Positions 1-9,871 of a DNA stretch of 13,157 bases are shown here, piece by piece. The stretch's first letter is position 1; each line of letters opens with the position of its first letter. The position numbers and the translations under genes were made by a program. The stretch comes from Porogramme epimiltina. Its lineage: Eukaryota > Basidiomycota > Agaricomycetes > Polyporales > Polyporaceae. The stretch lies in contig FTLJ01000324.1 of NCBI GenBank assembly GCA_900155495.1, forward strand, positions 1-13,157. The letters are read 5' to 3'. The notes under the pieces were generated by a model. It was given only the letters and a program-made list of their open reading frames with translations, made no database searches and was not told the DNA's origin.

Positions 1-244
1 CGCTATGAGCGAGGCACGGTATTGTCGATTATTATAATTGCGGACATATGCGGCGGCACAGACAGACACTACGCTACGCCTTAGCCAACAAGACCTCTAT
101 CGTAGAGTCCGAGAGTATGTTCAGCAATGGCAAAGTTACCTGGGATAATGTACGCGTGAGTGTGGCGGTCCGCATACAATGTCGATCGAGGAACGGGCAC
201 TGCTGGCAGTTCAGAAGGAATGATAACCGGTAGACAACGGCGTA
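1..244. other. 3' flank of the NLR gene, no gene seen
   Basis: This stretch lies downstream of the minus-strand NLR stop codon (TAA at 247-245). A 61-codon plus-strand reading frame crosses it, but its composition is unremarkable and I recognise no domain, so I do not call it a gene. On the minus strand an AT-rich run near 27-40 (AATTATAATAAT sense) could serve as a loose polyadenylation signal about 205 nt after the stop. That is a guess from composition only. Confidence 0.4.
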
Positions 245-3200
245 TTACGTTCGACGCAGTATCTGCTCTGAGCCGCCAGACATGTCCACAACGACAAGCC
301 GCCCTTCATCCGTGGCGAACGCAACCCATTCCTCCCTAGCATCCCACCCTCCAGGATCGCGTTCGTACTCAACTTCCGCAGGCTGGTATCGATACACTGG
401 CGGGAGCCAGCACGCTCGTTGAGGTTCTTCCCCGCGACCCCGGCACCAAATCCAGCTATCAGAGAAGAAATAGTCAAGGAGTCTATGAGAGTCCGTGAAT
501 CCAGAGCCTGGCTGTGGACCAGCGCCGTGCTGCGCGACGAGTGGCCAGTGCTCCTGGGACGTGATCGGTGCGAAGCAGGCATTGGTGATGACCGCCCGCT
601 CGTCGGTGGAGAACCGGATGCGCTCGACTCGAATGTCGGATGTTTCCGGATGGAGTTCGGCAAGGAGGTGGAGAGCGCCCCTGCTCGGTTCAGGAGTCCC
701 ACCGGCGTCTTCTCGTGCAGTGTCCGGGTCTGAGGGAAGGGAAGGGGAGAAGTCCCAGAGGGAGATCTGTCCGCGCTCGCTTGATCCGGCTACGCGTGAG
801 CCGTCGGACGAGAAGGAGAGGGCGACGATGGCATGGTGGTGGTTCATCTCCATAGTCATAGTGTTAGATGTGAGGTCGTATAGGTGCATCGTCGAGTAGC
901 CCGATTCCCATTTCGTGAACAACGGGTGGATTGATTTCAGTTCCCGCGAATTCGAGTCTGGGGAAAGGAGGATCCCGGGTCCCATCCTTGAGAAAAGAAG
1001 GTATCTCCCGCACTGTGATATCCCGATGGCCCAAATAGAACCCTGACCCTCGAAGAGGACCCTATCGGAGCCCGAAGTGGTGTCCCAGAGCTTTATATTG
1101 CCATCATACGACCCGGAGATAATGCTTTGTGAATCCAGGGTAAACACTGTTGGGGGCACATCATCGGAATGCCCACGGAGGATGGAGGTGAATGAGGCCT
1201 GTTTCGTGTCATATGCAACGACAGAGTGGTCTTCATGCCCAGACAGCGCAAGTCGGGTCCCGTCCGGAGACCATGTCAGAGCCACATAGCCGGGATTGAG
1301 GGTGCTGTGGTCCGGGTGGGCCATCTTGCTGACTATCTTCCCCGAGGGGCCGTCCCACAGCTCCACCGTCCCGTCTTCCACCACCACCCCAAGCAGATCC
1401 CCGTCCCGAGGAGAAAACGCAACAGCCAATACCCTCGACGAAGACCGCCCATCGCCCGCTCCACCGTCGTCGGAGCCTGAGCCCGCACTCGTCCGCATCA
1501 CCCCCACGTCCCACGACCGCACCGTTCCCCGGCCGTGGGCGGAGACGAGTTGCGACCCGTCGGGGGAAAACCGCAATCCTCGGATGGGCTCTCCTCGAAT
1601 CTCCTCGCGCTCCCCGACCCACTCCCCCGTCTCAACGTCCCACAGCCCGATCAACGATCCCTCACCGAGCCAGCACCCGACGGCGAGGGTGTGACCGTTA
1701 GGAGAGAAGTCGAGCCCCCAAACGTTGCCCTCCACGGGGAGTGTCTTGAGGTGACGGGGATGGGATGGATCGTCGATGGACCACAGAGCGAACTCCTTGT
1801 CGCATCCGCACGCGACCGTCCTGTCGTCGACGGAGATGGCGACCCTTCCAACTCGGGATTCATTTTCCAGCGTGTGGGGAGCCGAGGGGTCGGAGACAGC
1901 CCATATCCTGCAGGTCTTGTCGGAGCTTCCAGAGACTAAGAGTGACCCGCTGTGAGAGAACGCGACAGAGTATATAGCGTTACGATGTCCCTCCAGAATC
2001 CTTATCTTCTTCAGTTCTCCAGAAGCGGTAGTCCATAGAATAATTTTCTCATCTCCAGAGCAGGATGCCGCAAGGTCCCCTTGGGCAGAGTAGGCCACCA
2101 TACGAACGCGCTTGGAATGGGCCTTCTGCGACATGATTTGTTCGCCCGTCCGAGCGTCCCACAGCGATACCTTCCCTTCCTCCGTCCCGCACAGTATCTC
2201 CTTCCCGTCAGGCGAGAACGCCACACTCCAGACCCAGCTCTCCTCCTTCAGCACATGGAGCTGTGCCCCCGTCCGACGGTTCCATAGTCGGATGGTGCAG
2301 TCCTGAGAGCCAGAGACGATGCGCTCGCCGTCCGGGGAGTAGGCGACGGTAAGGGCTGCTGCTGTATGGCCCTCCATTGTGAGAGTGTTCGCGTTCCATC
2401 GTGACAGTTGGCCGATGTGGATGCGCGATGTGCCGGCAAGCTCTGCAGAGTATGCGGAGCGGAGGATGGAGTTAGAGGGGGAGGATGGAAGGGCGGATAT
2501 GTAGACATGGCCGGCGGAGGATGAGATTGCGGGATAACAGAGATGCACCACACGCTTGCAGTCGTTGAGCATCGCTATGACGTCCGTTGGAGGGGCACCC
2601 GAATTCTGAAAGCCAGTCGAAGAGCTAATGAGCGTTCATCCTGAACGTGTGTCTATGATGTCACATACCTGGAGAGCAATCTGTACATTTTCCAACGCAT
2701 CAACAGCGCGGTCCATCTCCCCCATCAAGCTCGAGACTTCGAGCCAGTGCAGGAGGTGTTCCTGAGTGAACGTGGAGATCAGAGCGATCATGTCCTGCGT
2801 AACGTGCCCTTCACAGAGGTGGCTGGACCAATGTCGACATGCGTACTGAACGTGAACCGGGACAGAGGCCGCGAGACGGGAGGAAAGGTCCTCGATGTCA
2901 ATGTTTGCCGCGCAGGGCGACATTGTATTGCACGGGTTACGCCTGAGATTCGCGTTCATGATATGCAAGCATCGTTCCGAAAGTAGCGTGTTTTGTAGCT
3001 CCTGGTCGACGAGTATGTCGGTGCGCGGGCACTTTGATTTATCGACAAGAAAATCGGGGAAGGAGGGGTGGATGACGCGGATAACCCCATTTGATTGGTC
3101 AGACTCGGGGACCACTAGAATTGAGTGAAGCGGTCGTAGCGTACGTCGCACGGCCCCGCGTTTCAGGCCAAGGAGACACTCGAGATTCTTGGGGGACAGT

Positions 3201-5369
3201 TGGTCTTTTAGGAGAACAATCGAGCCGACGACCATCTTCGTCTGTGCAGCGTCTTCAGGAGTAGTGATGACCTTCGTGACTTGCAAGTACAGCGCGTATA
3301 GATGGGCAGCTGGCGATGTCCCGTTGGTGGTACCGGTTGCGAATACGAAAGGATTCTTGAGTAGAGCATTGAGGCATGCCTCAGGATCGCGTGCGCCGAA
3401 GATATACTTCAGGGCAGTGGAGATGTGTATGAAAAGGCCCCCAGACATATCGCGAAGCTCTTCCTGCGTCGCTTTGCTAGGCCAGTCTTCATCGAACTCG
3501 TCTACATGCTGAGTGCGGAACTCAGAAAACTTGGTCTCAAGATAGATAGTAATGTCACGAAGGACGACGTCCAGAGGTATGGAACTCAGGGGAAAGTTGT
3601 GGACGTGCTTGAGAAGTGCCTCGTTTCTGAAACCCGACGCGATATGAGCTTCTGGGCGGCTTGTAATGATGAACCTGAGAGAGCGGATGCCTTCAGCGTG
3701 GAGGGAGAGCGCCTTGACAATAGTCGACACGGGTTCTTCATCCTTGCATTCATCTAGCGCGTCAATGACAATGACATTTGGCAGAAGGGATCCCCCACCG
3801 GATGTAGAGGCGCATGACCGGAGCGGGTCTACAATGAGCTTCTCGAGTTGGTGTGCCGGAAGGGAGTGATGGATATCTGGATTCGCTTTAACAGCTTCCT
3901 GAACCGCCGTCTTGAACGCGGATGGGGCTGCAGGGTGAAGCGCGAGTTGGAGGGCGATGGTGGGGAAGATGAGTTGGACGTTATTGCGGTCGCCAAATCG
4001 GGCACAGAAGAAGCTAGCCCCGAGGAGGCCTGCTCGGTCGCACCGGTCCGCGATTGTCTGGGCGAGCGTAGATTTCCCCGTACCCGCCTGCCCGTTCAAC
4101 CACAAGATACAAAGTTCCTGCAAGATGTCGAACATAGGCAAAGACTTCCCGGCGGCGGTGAGGTATTTCTCAGTGAGAGCCCAATCGTACACCGCAGCCA
4201 GAACCTCGGCGCATGTCGCTTCTAAGCATCCCTCGCGGCCTACGTTCGCATCGAATCTAGCGCCAGACGCATAGCGGAGACCTTGGATTTCTGGTAAGTG
4301 ACGTTGATGTTGAGCACATGAGAATACGGAAAGGCTGATGAGCGATAAGCGCACCCGAACTAGTCAACATCTGTCGGAGAGCCTCGCCTTCCTGATGGAT
4401 GGTGTTGTTCATTCCCTCAAGTTTGTCATTTACTTGTCCAAGTTCGCCGATAACGGAAGTGTGCATATCCTATCATGATCTCATGACTGTCATTGTATGT
4501 TGTTTATGTGCAATTCACAACTCACATCGAGCGTAATATACACTAGCAGTCTCATAGAAATCTATGACCGTTGTCAGTGTGATTTTTTGGACGGATTACA
4601 TGCCTCTCGACACGTACCGTAAAAGTGTCCAGATACCATAAGAGACTCTTCACGTATCCATCTAGCTCCTCTGTTATCTTGTCCGCGCGCAATGCTTGAG
4701 ATACCCCCGTCAAGGCCTTCTTTGCCTTTGTGCGCTTCTTTGGCTCGTGAGCTCCTCGCAGTCTTTCTACAGCAATAGTGATACTTTGCACGTTCCTATG
4801 ATCGTGTTTATATGTCAATGTAGTGTGAAGACAGCGAATTTGGGCACGCACTCGTTGAATATGCTCAATTGCTCCTCCAGCTTTGGCGGACAAAGCTTGC
4901 CCTTTGGAAGAACTGACTTGAACATGGCGTTCATAGATTCGATGCGTTTCTGCAGCATGTCCATGGACTCCCGATTGGAAGCATATTTCTATCACATGCG
5001 CATAATGCGTGCATGTAATGCAGAACCGATTAGATATCGTACAGAGGGCCACAATCAGGCCTTTGCACTCAAAGGACATACATCGTAAGCCTCTACGACA
5101 TTTTGAAGTGCCTTGACTATGCCAGGAAGGAACGGGACCCCGTCGGATAGCGACTCGGTGATGTCGAGGGCTAGGTGCATAGCACCCGCGACCGTATCTC
5201 GTGTGCTCGAGCTGTAATGCCGTGTTTGCTGTGAAAAGTGGGCTGTTACGCTGGTAGAGGGCGACACTGATGCAGATCGACATACTTGATCCTGGGTTTG
5301 TGGCTCCGGGGTCGGCGAACGACCTCTCAATTTGTCCCATTTCGTGCGGAGCTTCTGTCGCAACGGCAT
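245..5369 (-). CDS. NACHT-WD40 NOD-like receptor (fungal NLR), seven exons
   Basis: Exons, in coding order: 5369-5082, 4988-4852, 4795-4618, 4561-4526, 4469-4355, 4290-2669, 2605-245. They total 4737 nt (1578 residues plus TAA) and all junctions keep frame. Seen: a basic start (MPLRQKLRTKWDKLRGRS), an S/T-rich linker to about residue 57, and a helical domain to about 250. A short GARFDA linker follows, then NACHT with Walker A GQAGTGKST at 318-326, Walker B VIVIDALDEC at 424-433 and sensor IITSRPE at 459-465. A winged-helix HPSFPDFL lies at 659-666 and YACRHW near 734. WD40 repeats run from about 870, with about 12 clear LWD-type strand ends plus a degenerate tail, enough for two seven-bladed propellers. 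Known: fungal NLRs of this design are STAND ATPases in which the repeats sense ligands and the N-terminal domain signals, in non-self recognition and cell death. Inferred: a cytosolic receptor; ligand and output unknown. The N-terminal domain is not HET; I cannot assign it to HeLo or Goodbye. The ATG was chosen because the family commonly begins with such a basic SPTPEP-type segment. I see no truncation or lost catalytic residue. Confidence 0.9.
2606..2668 (-). other. NLR intron 6 (63 nt)
   Basis: Donor GTATGT follows CAG. The acceptor is TTTCAG and the phase is 0. It links the end of the NACHT/winged-helix part (NVQIALQ) to NSGAPPTDVIAMLNDCKRVV, which leads into the YISALP linker and the WD40 repeats. 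Without this splice the receptor looks like two separate proteins. Confidence 0.85.
4291..4354 (-). other. NLR intron 5 (64 nt)
   Basis: Donor GTGCGC, CTCAAC branch-like motif, acceptor ACCAG, phase 1. Splicing rebuilds a Glu codon and joins RQMLTSS to the IQGLRYASGARFDA pre-NACHT linker. The GTG of the donor can be misread as an alternative start codon. Confidence 0.8.
4470..4525 (-). other. NLR intron 4 (56 nt)
   Basis: Donor GTGAGT, acceptor GATAG, phase 0. Together with intron 3 it defines a 36-nt exon (4561-4526) that encodes ISMRLLVYITLD. Skipping that exon would also keep frame, so it could be a cassette. Confidence 0.7.
4562..4617 (-). other. NLR intron 3 (56 nt)
   Basis: Donor GTACGT follows the Thr codon of YLDTFT. 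A CTGAC branch-like motif lies a short distance before the acceptor CATAG. Phase 0. Confidence 0.75.
4796..4851 (-). other. NLR intron 2 (56 nt)
   Basis: Donor GTGCGT, acceptor CATAG. The exon before ends with two bases of a Glu codon and the next exon supplies the third. This joins QLSIFNE to NVQSITIAVERL. Reading through without splicing meets a TGA inside the intron. Confidence 0.8.
4989..5081 (-). other. NLR intron 1 (93 nt)
   Basis: Donor GTATGT follows a GAT codon. A CTAAT branch-like motif sits near the middle and the acceptor is GATAG. The phase is 0. Splicing joins ...VVEAYD to KYASNRESMDML..., moving into a frame that shows no long ORF of its own but continues a charged helical domain typical of this NLR family. 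Confidence 0.8.
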
Positions 5370-6737
5370 GTTGTATCAGGGCCCCAGCACTGTGAAGGAA
5401 AGGTAAGAACGATAGGCGGTGTGCAGGAGAAGGACTGGACGCACAGACACGTCGAGGAGTGACCCCTGGTATACACGGTTCAGGACACGTGGTGGCTATC
5501 ACCACGATCTGGATGGCATTTCTGGCAGACGTGAGAATGCTGGCGCTTGCAGAAAGTCCCGGAACCAGGGCAGGCGCGCAGGCGGCATTTAAAGCATGGC
5601 GCACACGATTCTTATTCACAATACGGGACCGAGAGTTGAAAAATGTCCAGTGTGCACGCAGCGAGTGATACATTCTAGAGTGTAATGAGGACACAACTAT
5701 CATCTTGCACAATGCCTTGCGATTTGTAGCACTGAAATAGAGCAACGGCATTACGAGTCAAGCGAAGGTTCAATGTAAGAGACGCCCAGCATTCACCTGG
5801 CGTTCCGCTTCTCCGGCGTTCTTCCTAAATACCCTACGTACGCCGATATCCCTTCTGTTGCCTCTGACTTTTCTCCTCAACGAGTTGACTCATAGCGTCG
5901 TGCTTTCTCAATCGCACACACAACGTCAGAGCCGGAACCTATCATGAGGACAGCAGACAGCGTCAGCGAACATCGCGCAATGACATAAATGAATCTACTT
6001 AAGGATCCCGTTTGCGGTAAGTTGGGGCGAGGTGATGCTAACGCGAGTATTAGTACTCAGTCCCATAATCCAGACCAAGGAGATAGTTTCGGGCCCGGCT
6101 AGGAAAAGAGAGGGTGAGCGCTGCGGTCGGCGAGTAGCGCACTGGCAGCGCATTGTGGAGCTGATAGATCTGTGAAACGCGGTAAGAGGACACTCAAATA
6201 CAAGCTTGAGGAATTGACTCTATACGCACTCTGTCAGTCTGCGGCCAGCGCGTCGGCATTCGATCAAGATATTAATTAGGTGGTCAATGCAGCAACAACA
6301 CTACATAAAACATTGGACGACCCGAATCCCAAAGAGGTGTCGCTGGTTTGAAGTTCCAGGCGAGGTTGAGAATCCGACGCTGGGCCACGCGAACAAAAAC
6401 ATCATCAGTGTTATCACGTGCTTCTTTCATGACGTCATTTTTCATGAAGAAGCCCTAATTGTCATCACTACACAGCAGGGCACCTTCAAATTCTGTATAT
6501 GTAGGGCCGTTCAACTGGCTAGGGTAGATTAATCAAAGATAGGGAGGTGCCACGCATCCCAGGTTGTGAGCGACACAGAGCGTGCCCTTTATGCGTAATA
6601 AATAGGTTGTTCAAAATGACATTGACATTATGAACGTCTACGAAGCATCAGATGCCAGCGGGTTTGAGTATGTCCATCCCCTCCAGTAACAATCGTGTAT
6701 AACGCTCGGGTCAATGTCGCCGACGTTATGATCAATC
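5370..6737. other. Gene-poor interval with the NLR 5' flank
   Basis: No protein that I recognise is encoded on either strand. A plus-strand frame at 6287-6532 (81 codons) lacks a recognisable domain. Immediately before the NLR start the minus strand is pyrimidine-rich (about 5385-5440), as is common in fungal 5' leaders. A TTTAAA-like element lies about 220 nt upstream of the start (around 5587-5594, minus), but nothing proves it is a TATA box. An inverted repeat with a TGACGTCA core lies at 6421-6452 and is listed separately. Confidence 0.4.
6421..6452. repeat. Imperfect inverted repeat around a CRE-like palindrome
   Basis: Arms CTTCTTTCATGA and TCATGAAGAAG pair with one bulged base around a 9-nt centre. 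The left arm overlaps the 8-bp palindrome TGACGTCA (6430-6437), the consensus for ATF/CREB-type bZIP proteins, and a CACGTG E-box lies at 6415-6420. Both words are short enough to arise by chance, and no adjacent functional gene is evident. Confidence 0.3.
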
Positions 6738-8029
6738 TTAGAGCACCAAAAACCCGAGATCGGTTGACTCCTGCAGGGGCGCACCCTTGGGCGTCGAACT
6801 CGATGCGTGAATACTGCCGTCCCCCCGCCGTCCCTCTAAACCAAGGTAATTAGCGCCATAGTCCTCACCCAGAACACAAAACCTAGACACGCACCACTCT
6901 ATCAACTGTCGGATTTTCGGGACTGGGCTACAAAGTTGAGGCGGCGGGAGACGGGTGCGGAGGGCGCGATACGGGTTGGTGGTGTCGGCGCGGCGGCGAT
7001 GTCCAAGCCGTCGCACTCGCCGGCGCGATAACGGTCATGTATATAGTGGGTTGTGCGTGCTATCCAGTTCGCCGCGCGTTTGCGACGCGGGCTCCCTGCT
7101 ACCCCGGAACGACTGCGTTCGACGACTCGCCGGCTTGTTCCAACATCAACACCTCCAGAACCATCCCCCGCACGTACTTCCACTGGTGGCCGGCGCCGAA
7201 CCGTACGATGAGCAAAACTTCGTCCTCCCGGTCCGAATAGTGCAGCATCATGGGCCCGAGACCGCGCGCGGCGTCGACGCTGTGCCCATCGCACAGCACG
7301 AGGGGCCAGTTCCGCACCGCGCGCCCGATCGGCTAACGATCTGGAAGCGGCGCGCGAGCAGCGCGGGGACGTCCGCGGGGAGGAGGTCGCGCTAGACGCA
7401 GGCGGCGGCAGGATGGAGGGGGGGCCTGGTACTGTGTACATGCCTCGTTGTGTACCTGGGGGACGTGCTGGTGTTTCTGCGGGATGTCATCGAGCTCGCC
7501 TGGGTGGCGCTGGCGGTTCGCTGTGGCTGCGAGAGAGAGAACGGTGCGGGAGGGAGAAGGTGGGGTGAGCGTGTGGATTGGGCGAAGAGAGGGAAACAAG
7601 GAAGAGGGAAAGGGACACACAGGGGGAGCACTTACTGTGGTCGAAGGGGACGACGCGCGATGTACCCCTGAGCTCCTTCGCAGGTACGATACGCTGGGGG
7701 TAGTACTTCCACTCGCCGCATTGCCGTCAGGGGTGGTGTGCGCCGCCGCGCGACGAAAGCAATGGGACCCGGTTGCATCGAGCGAGACGTGATTTTCCTT
7801 ACCCGGAGGTTCTCGATCGGCACGGCGTGCACAACTGTCTCCCAGAGATGTTGGAGGCGCGAGAGGTCCACGTGGATCGACATGTAGAGCTTCGCACCTT
7901 CCGGGGGTGCAGGGAAGCATAGAACATCGCGGTGCGGCTGTCGACAATGGGGGTTGCTATTGCAGAGCTCGAAACTTGCGATACCTGGTGGGGTTTGAGA
8001 GGGCACACAGGAGAAACAGGCAATGCCAC
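6738..8029 (-). pseudogene. CmcJ/NvfI-like oxidoreductase pseudogene (copy 1)
   Basis: Conserved blocks of this family (related to the 7alpha-cephem-methoxylase CmcJ subunit and fungal oxygenases) appear in the correct order but in changing frames. They are RTAMFYAS (~7910-7932), then PPEGAKLYMSIHVD to VPIENLR (~7803-7905), then KENHVSLDATGSHCFRR (from ~7800), then EWKYYP to GTSRVVPFDH (~7637-7715). A probable intron follows at 7635-7527 (GTAAGT to CTCGCAG). After it come RQRHPGELDDIPQKHQHVPQ (~7455-7520), LLPADVPALLARRFQIV (~7340-7389), RNWPLVLCDGHSVD to HQWKYVRGM (~7150-7320) and PKGAPLQESTDLGFLVL with TAA at 6738-6740. At least four frame breaks, a GTG in place of a clear ATG, and about 250 nt of unexplained sequence before the last block mark it as dead. 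The CGGGTAAG junction at 7805-7798 fits loss of one G. Function in life: probably an Fe(II)/2-oxoglutarate-type oxidoreductase, from family knowledge only. Confidence 0.75.
7527..7635 (-). other. Relic intron in CmcJ-like copy 1 (109 nt)
   Basis: Donor GTAAGT follows FDH; a pyrimidine-rich stretch ends in CTCTCTCGCAG. Splicing gives FDHTTANRQRHPG, matching the family pattern FDHT-x-R-R-x-R-P-G, which supports both the splice and the family call. Confidence 0.6.
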
Positions 8030-9235
8030 ATACTTAGTGACTAGTAGCCTCCCTATTTACGACTCCGTTTTTTTCTGTTCGCGGCATGAAAAGTGGAGTA
8101 CACGTAGTGCCTCTCCCATGTTGAAGGCTGCTGTAAGCATTTATCAGCTGGTCGCGTAAGAAGTAAGGATGAGCATACGCACACATCCTCGGGTCATCAT
8201 ACGGTACCTGAGTAATATCATGGTCAACTGAGCCTCCTGTACGCCTTTGTCGCACAGAAGAGTAGACTGGGCGTACATAGCAAGCGTTGCATATCCACGC
8301 GGATGGCGCGGGGGTGAGGGAAGGTAGAGACTGGTTGCAAGTCGATGTGTTGATATTGTCGTTGGCCCTTGGACAGACTTCTAGTGAATGGGTTGACCGT
8401 TGAGTATGGGGGCCTTCTTCGCTAGTTCATCGTTGGTAGAGGACATTCTGAGCTTCTATAGGGGGCGGAGGATGGTTGTGAGTTAATACGAGCCTGGAAA
8501 GGAGATGGTGCACGCGAAAGCCACTGAGGTCGGAAGAGCGAGCTCAAGTCCGAATGGATCGGGGACTTGCACGAGCGGGCGTCTGCGGCATGGCCGAAGG
8601 CGGAGCTGGACTTTGGCTGGGATCCCTCTTTACCCGTGCGCTCCCGCTCTTCTTCACAACGCTGCTGCTTGCGACTCATCGACCATATAGATCGGTTCAA
8701 TGCGTGTACGGCCCGCGAACTCCTCCATCGGGGACGGCGAGGGTTGGCAAGGGTGCTAGGTAAGGATACGATTGGACAATCAACGGACAGGGGCTGACGG
8801 ACGCGGACGCTGAGCAGGAGACACGACGTGCGTATGCGATGGGCAGCCTTGTGGAGCGTCCTGTCCAGCCCAATCGCCCTCCTCACACTCAGCCTGCGTC
8901 CCATCCACCAGTTATCGCCCCCCGCAAAGACCAATAGCGTTCCCCAGGCCGTCGTCCGCCGCCACTCGTCACTCCCCGGTCGCCTGTCACAGAAGCCCTT
9001 GCCCGCCTCTCTCATGCGGTGAGCCAACACGACGTCCCCAAGTCTGGCGATATTTGCAAGGGCTTCTCTGACCCCGGCAGCTCCTGCCACCGCAAGCTGC
9101 TGTCCCTCGGACCCCAGGATCTGTGGAGATGGGTGGGCAGTTCGCTCCCACCACAGGTGCGCCGCCCCTGTATGTGCACATCCACCCACCCCACCCACCG
9201 CCCGCCGAAAGCCAGGCCCCGGCCTTCCTCCGTCT
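8030..9235. other. 1.2-kb spacer between divergent pseudogenes
   Basis: This separates the 5' ends of CmcJ-like copy 1 (minus) and the GST-like pseudogene (plus), so it would once have been their shared promoter region and possibly the first GST exon. A 308-codon minus-strand frame covers 8422-9348, but it has compositionally biased Arg/Ser/Ala-rich content and no motif that I recognise. It also overlaps conserved GST-like codons on the other strand, so I treat it as a chance frame in GC-rich DNA. Confidence 0.4.
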
Positions 9236-9818
9236 CCCGCGAGTCGCCTCGCCTTCTCCCGTCCCATGACGCGTTTAACGCGTGCTTCATTCAGACCGGC
9301 CGCTCCTACAGTCACCGTCCGCAAGCACAAGGGTCTGGAGGACTTCACGGTCTTCGGTACGTCTCCCTACCCTGCTACTGTCTCTCCCAGACGATGCCCT
9401 TTGCTAATGTGCTCATGAAGGCATGGCCTTCCTGTCCTGCCACATGGGCGAGATTGACTGATATCCCCAACCGGCCCCTTCCCTGCCCGCATGCAAGACC
9501 CCTTAAGGCACGCGACGCACAAAATGTCTCTAACTCAAAGCGCGCTTCAACTAGGACCACTCGTACGTCTCTATCTCTGCGGATGCGGCTCCCATTAACT
9601 GGATCTGACTTACGCTCCCGTTTTGGTCTCGCTCTACCCGCAGCCTCGTTGTGCTCTTACTATGCAACTCCAAGACAACTATGATCGCGAACAGCCTAAA
9701 GAGGGACCTCGTGTTCAACATCGCGCGCAACGACCTCCCCTCATTCGGACCTGCTTTCAGCCACTCCCACTCTGCGCGAAGATCGACACGTTCGAACTTC
9801 GAAGTGGGGGCGTCATCG
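9236..9818 (+). pseudogene. Glutathionyl-hydroquinone reductase (Xi-class GST) pseudogene, N-terminal two thirds
   Basis: Family: Ecm4/GTO/YqjG S-glutathionyl-hydroquinone reductases, which reduce glutathionyl-quinone adducts through a cysteine in a CPW motif. Seen: TVTVRKHKGLEDFTVF (to 9356), like the family's LIVRKLKGLEDF; the CPW region itself is degraded to ASFRPA. A 64-nt intron (9357-9420) carries CTAAT. Then MAFLSCHMGEID, stop, YPQPAP...KTP, stop, GT...CL, stop, LKARFN, stop, DH. Next is an 81-nt intron (9563-9643), then LVVLLLCNSKTTMIANS and LVFNIARNDLPS. A frame change near 9750 leads to PLPLCAKIDTFELRSGGVI. Stops at 9459 (TGA), 9504 (TAA), 9531 (TAA) and 9552 (TAG) fall where the family has Trp or Tyr. 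Introns keep phase with the family pattern. It ends at a GTGTGT donor (9819), exactly before the family's DGVYKAGFA block, which is found only at 12480. Confidence 0.7.
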
Positions 9819-9871
9819 GTGTGTACTCCCTCCCTCTTGCTCCCAATTCCGTGCACTATTTGACTCCTCGC

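Noticed and set aside
245..2572. Several 60-130 codon frames on both strands across the WD40 exon.
   Set aside because: They are shadows of the WD40 coding frame caused by its GC-rich codons.
4552..5751. A 399-codon minus-strand open frame as a single protein.
   Set aside because: Only its part corresponding to NLR exon 3 is real; the rest crosses two introns and the NLR start in the wrong frame.
8422..9348. A 308-codon minus-strand open frame as a gene.
   Set aside because: Biased composition, no recognisable motif, and its 5' end overlaps conserved GST-like codons on the plus strand.
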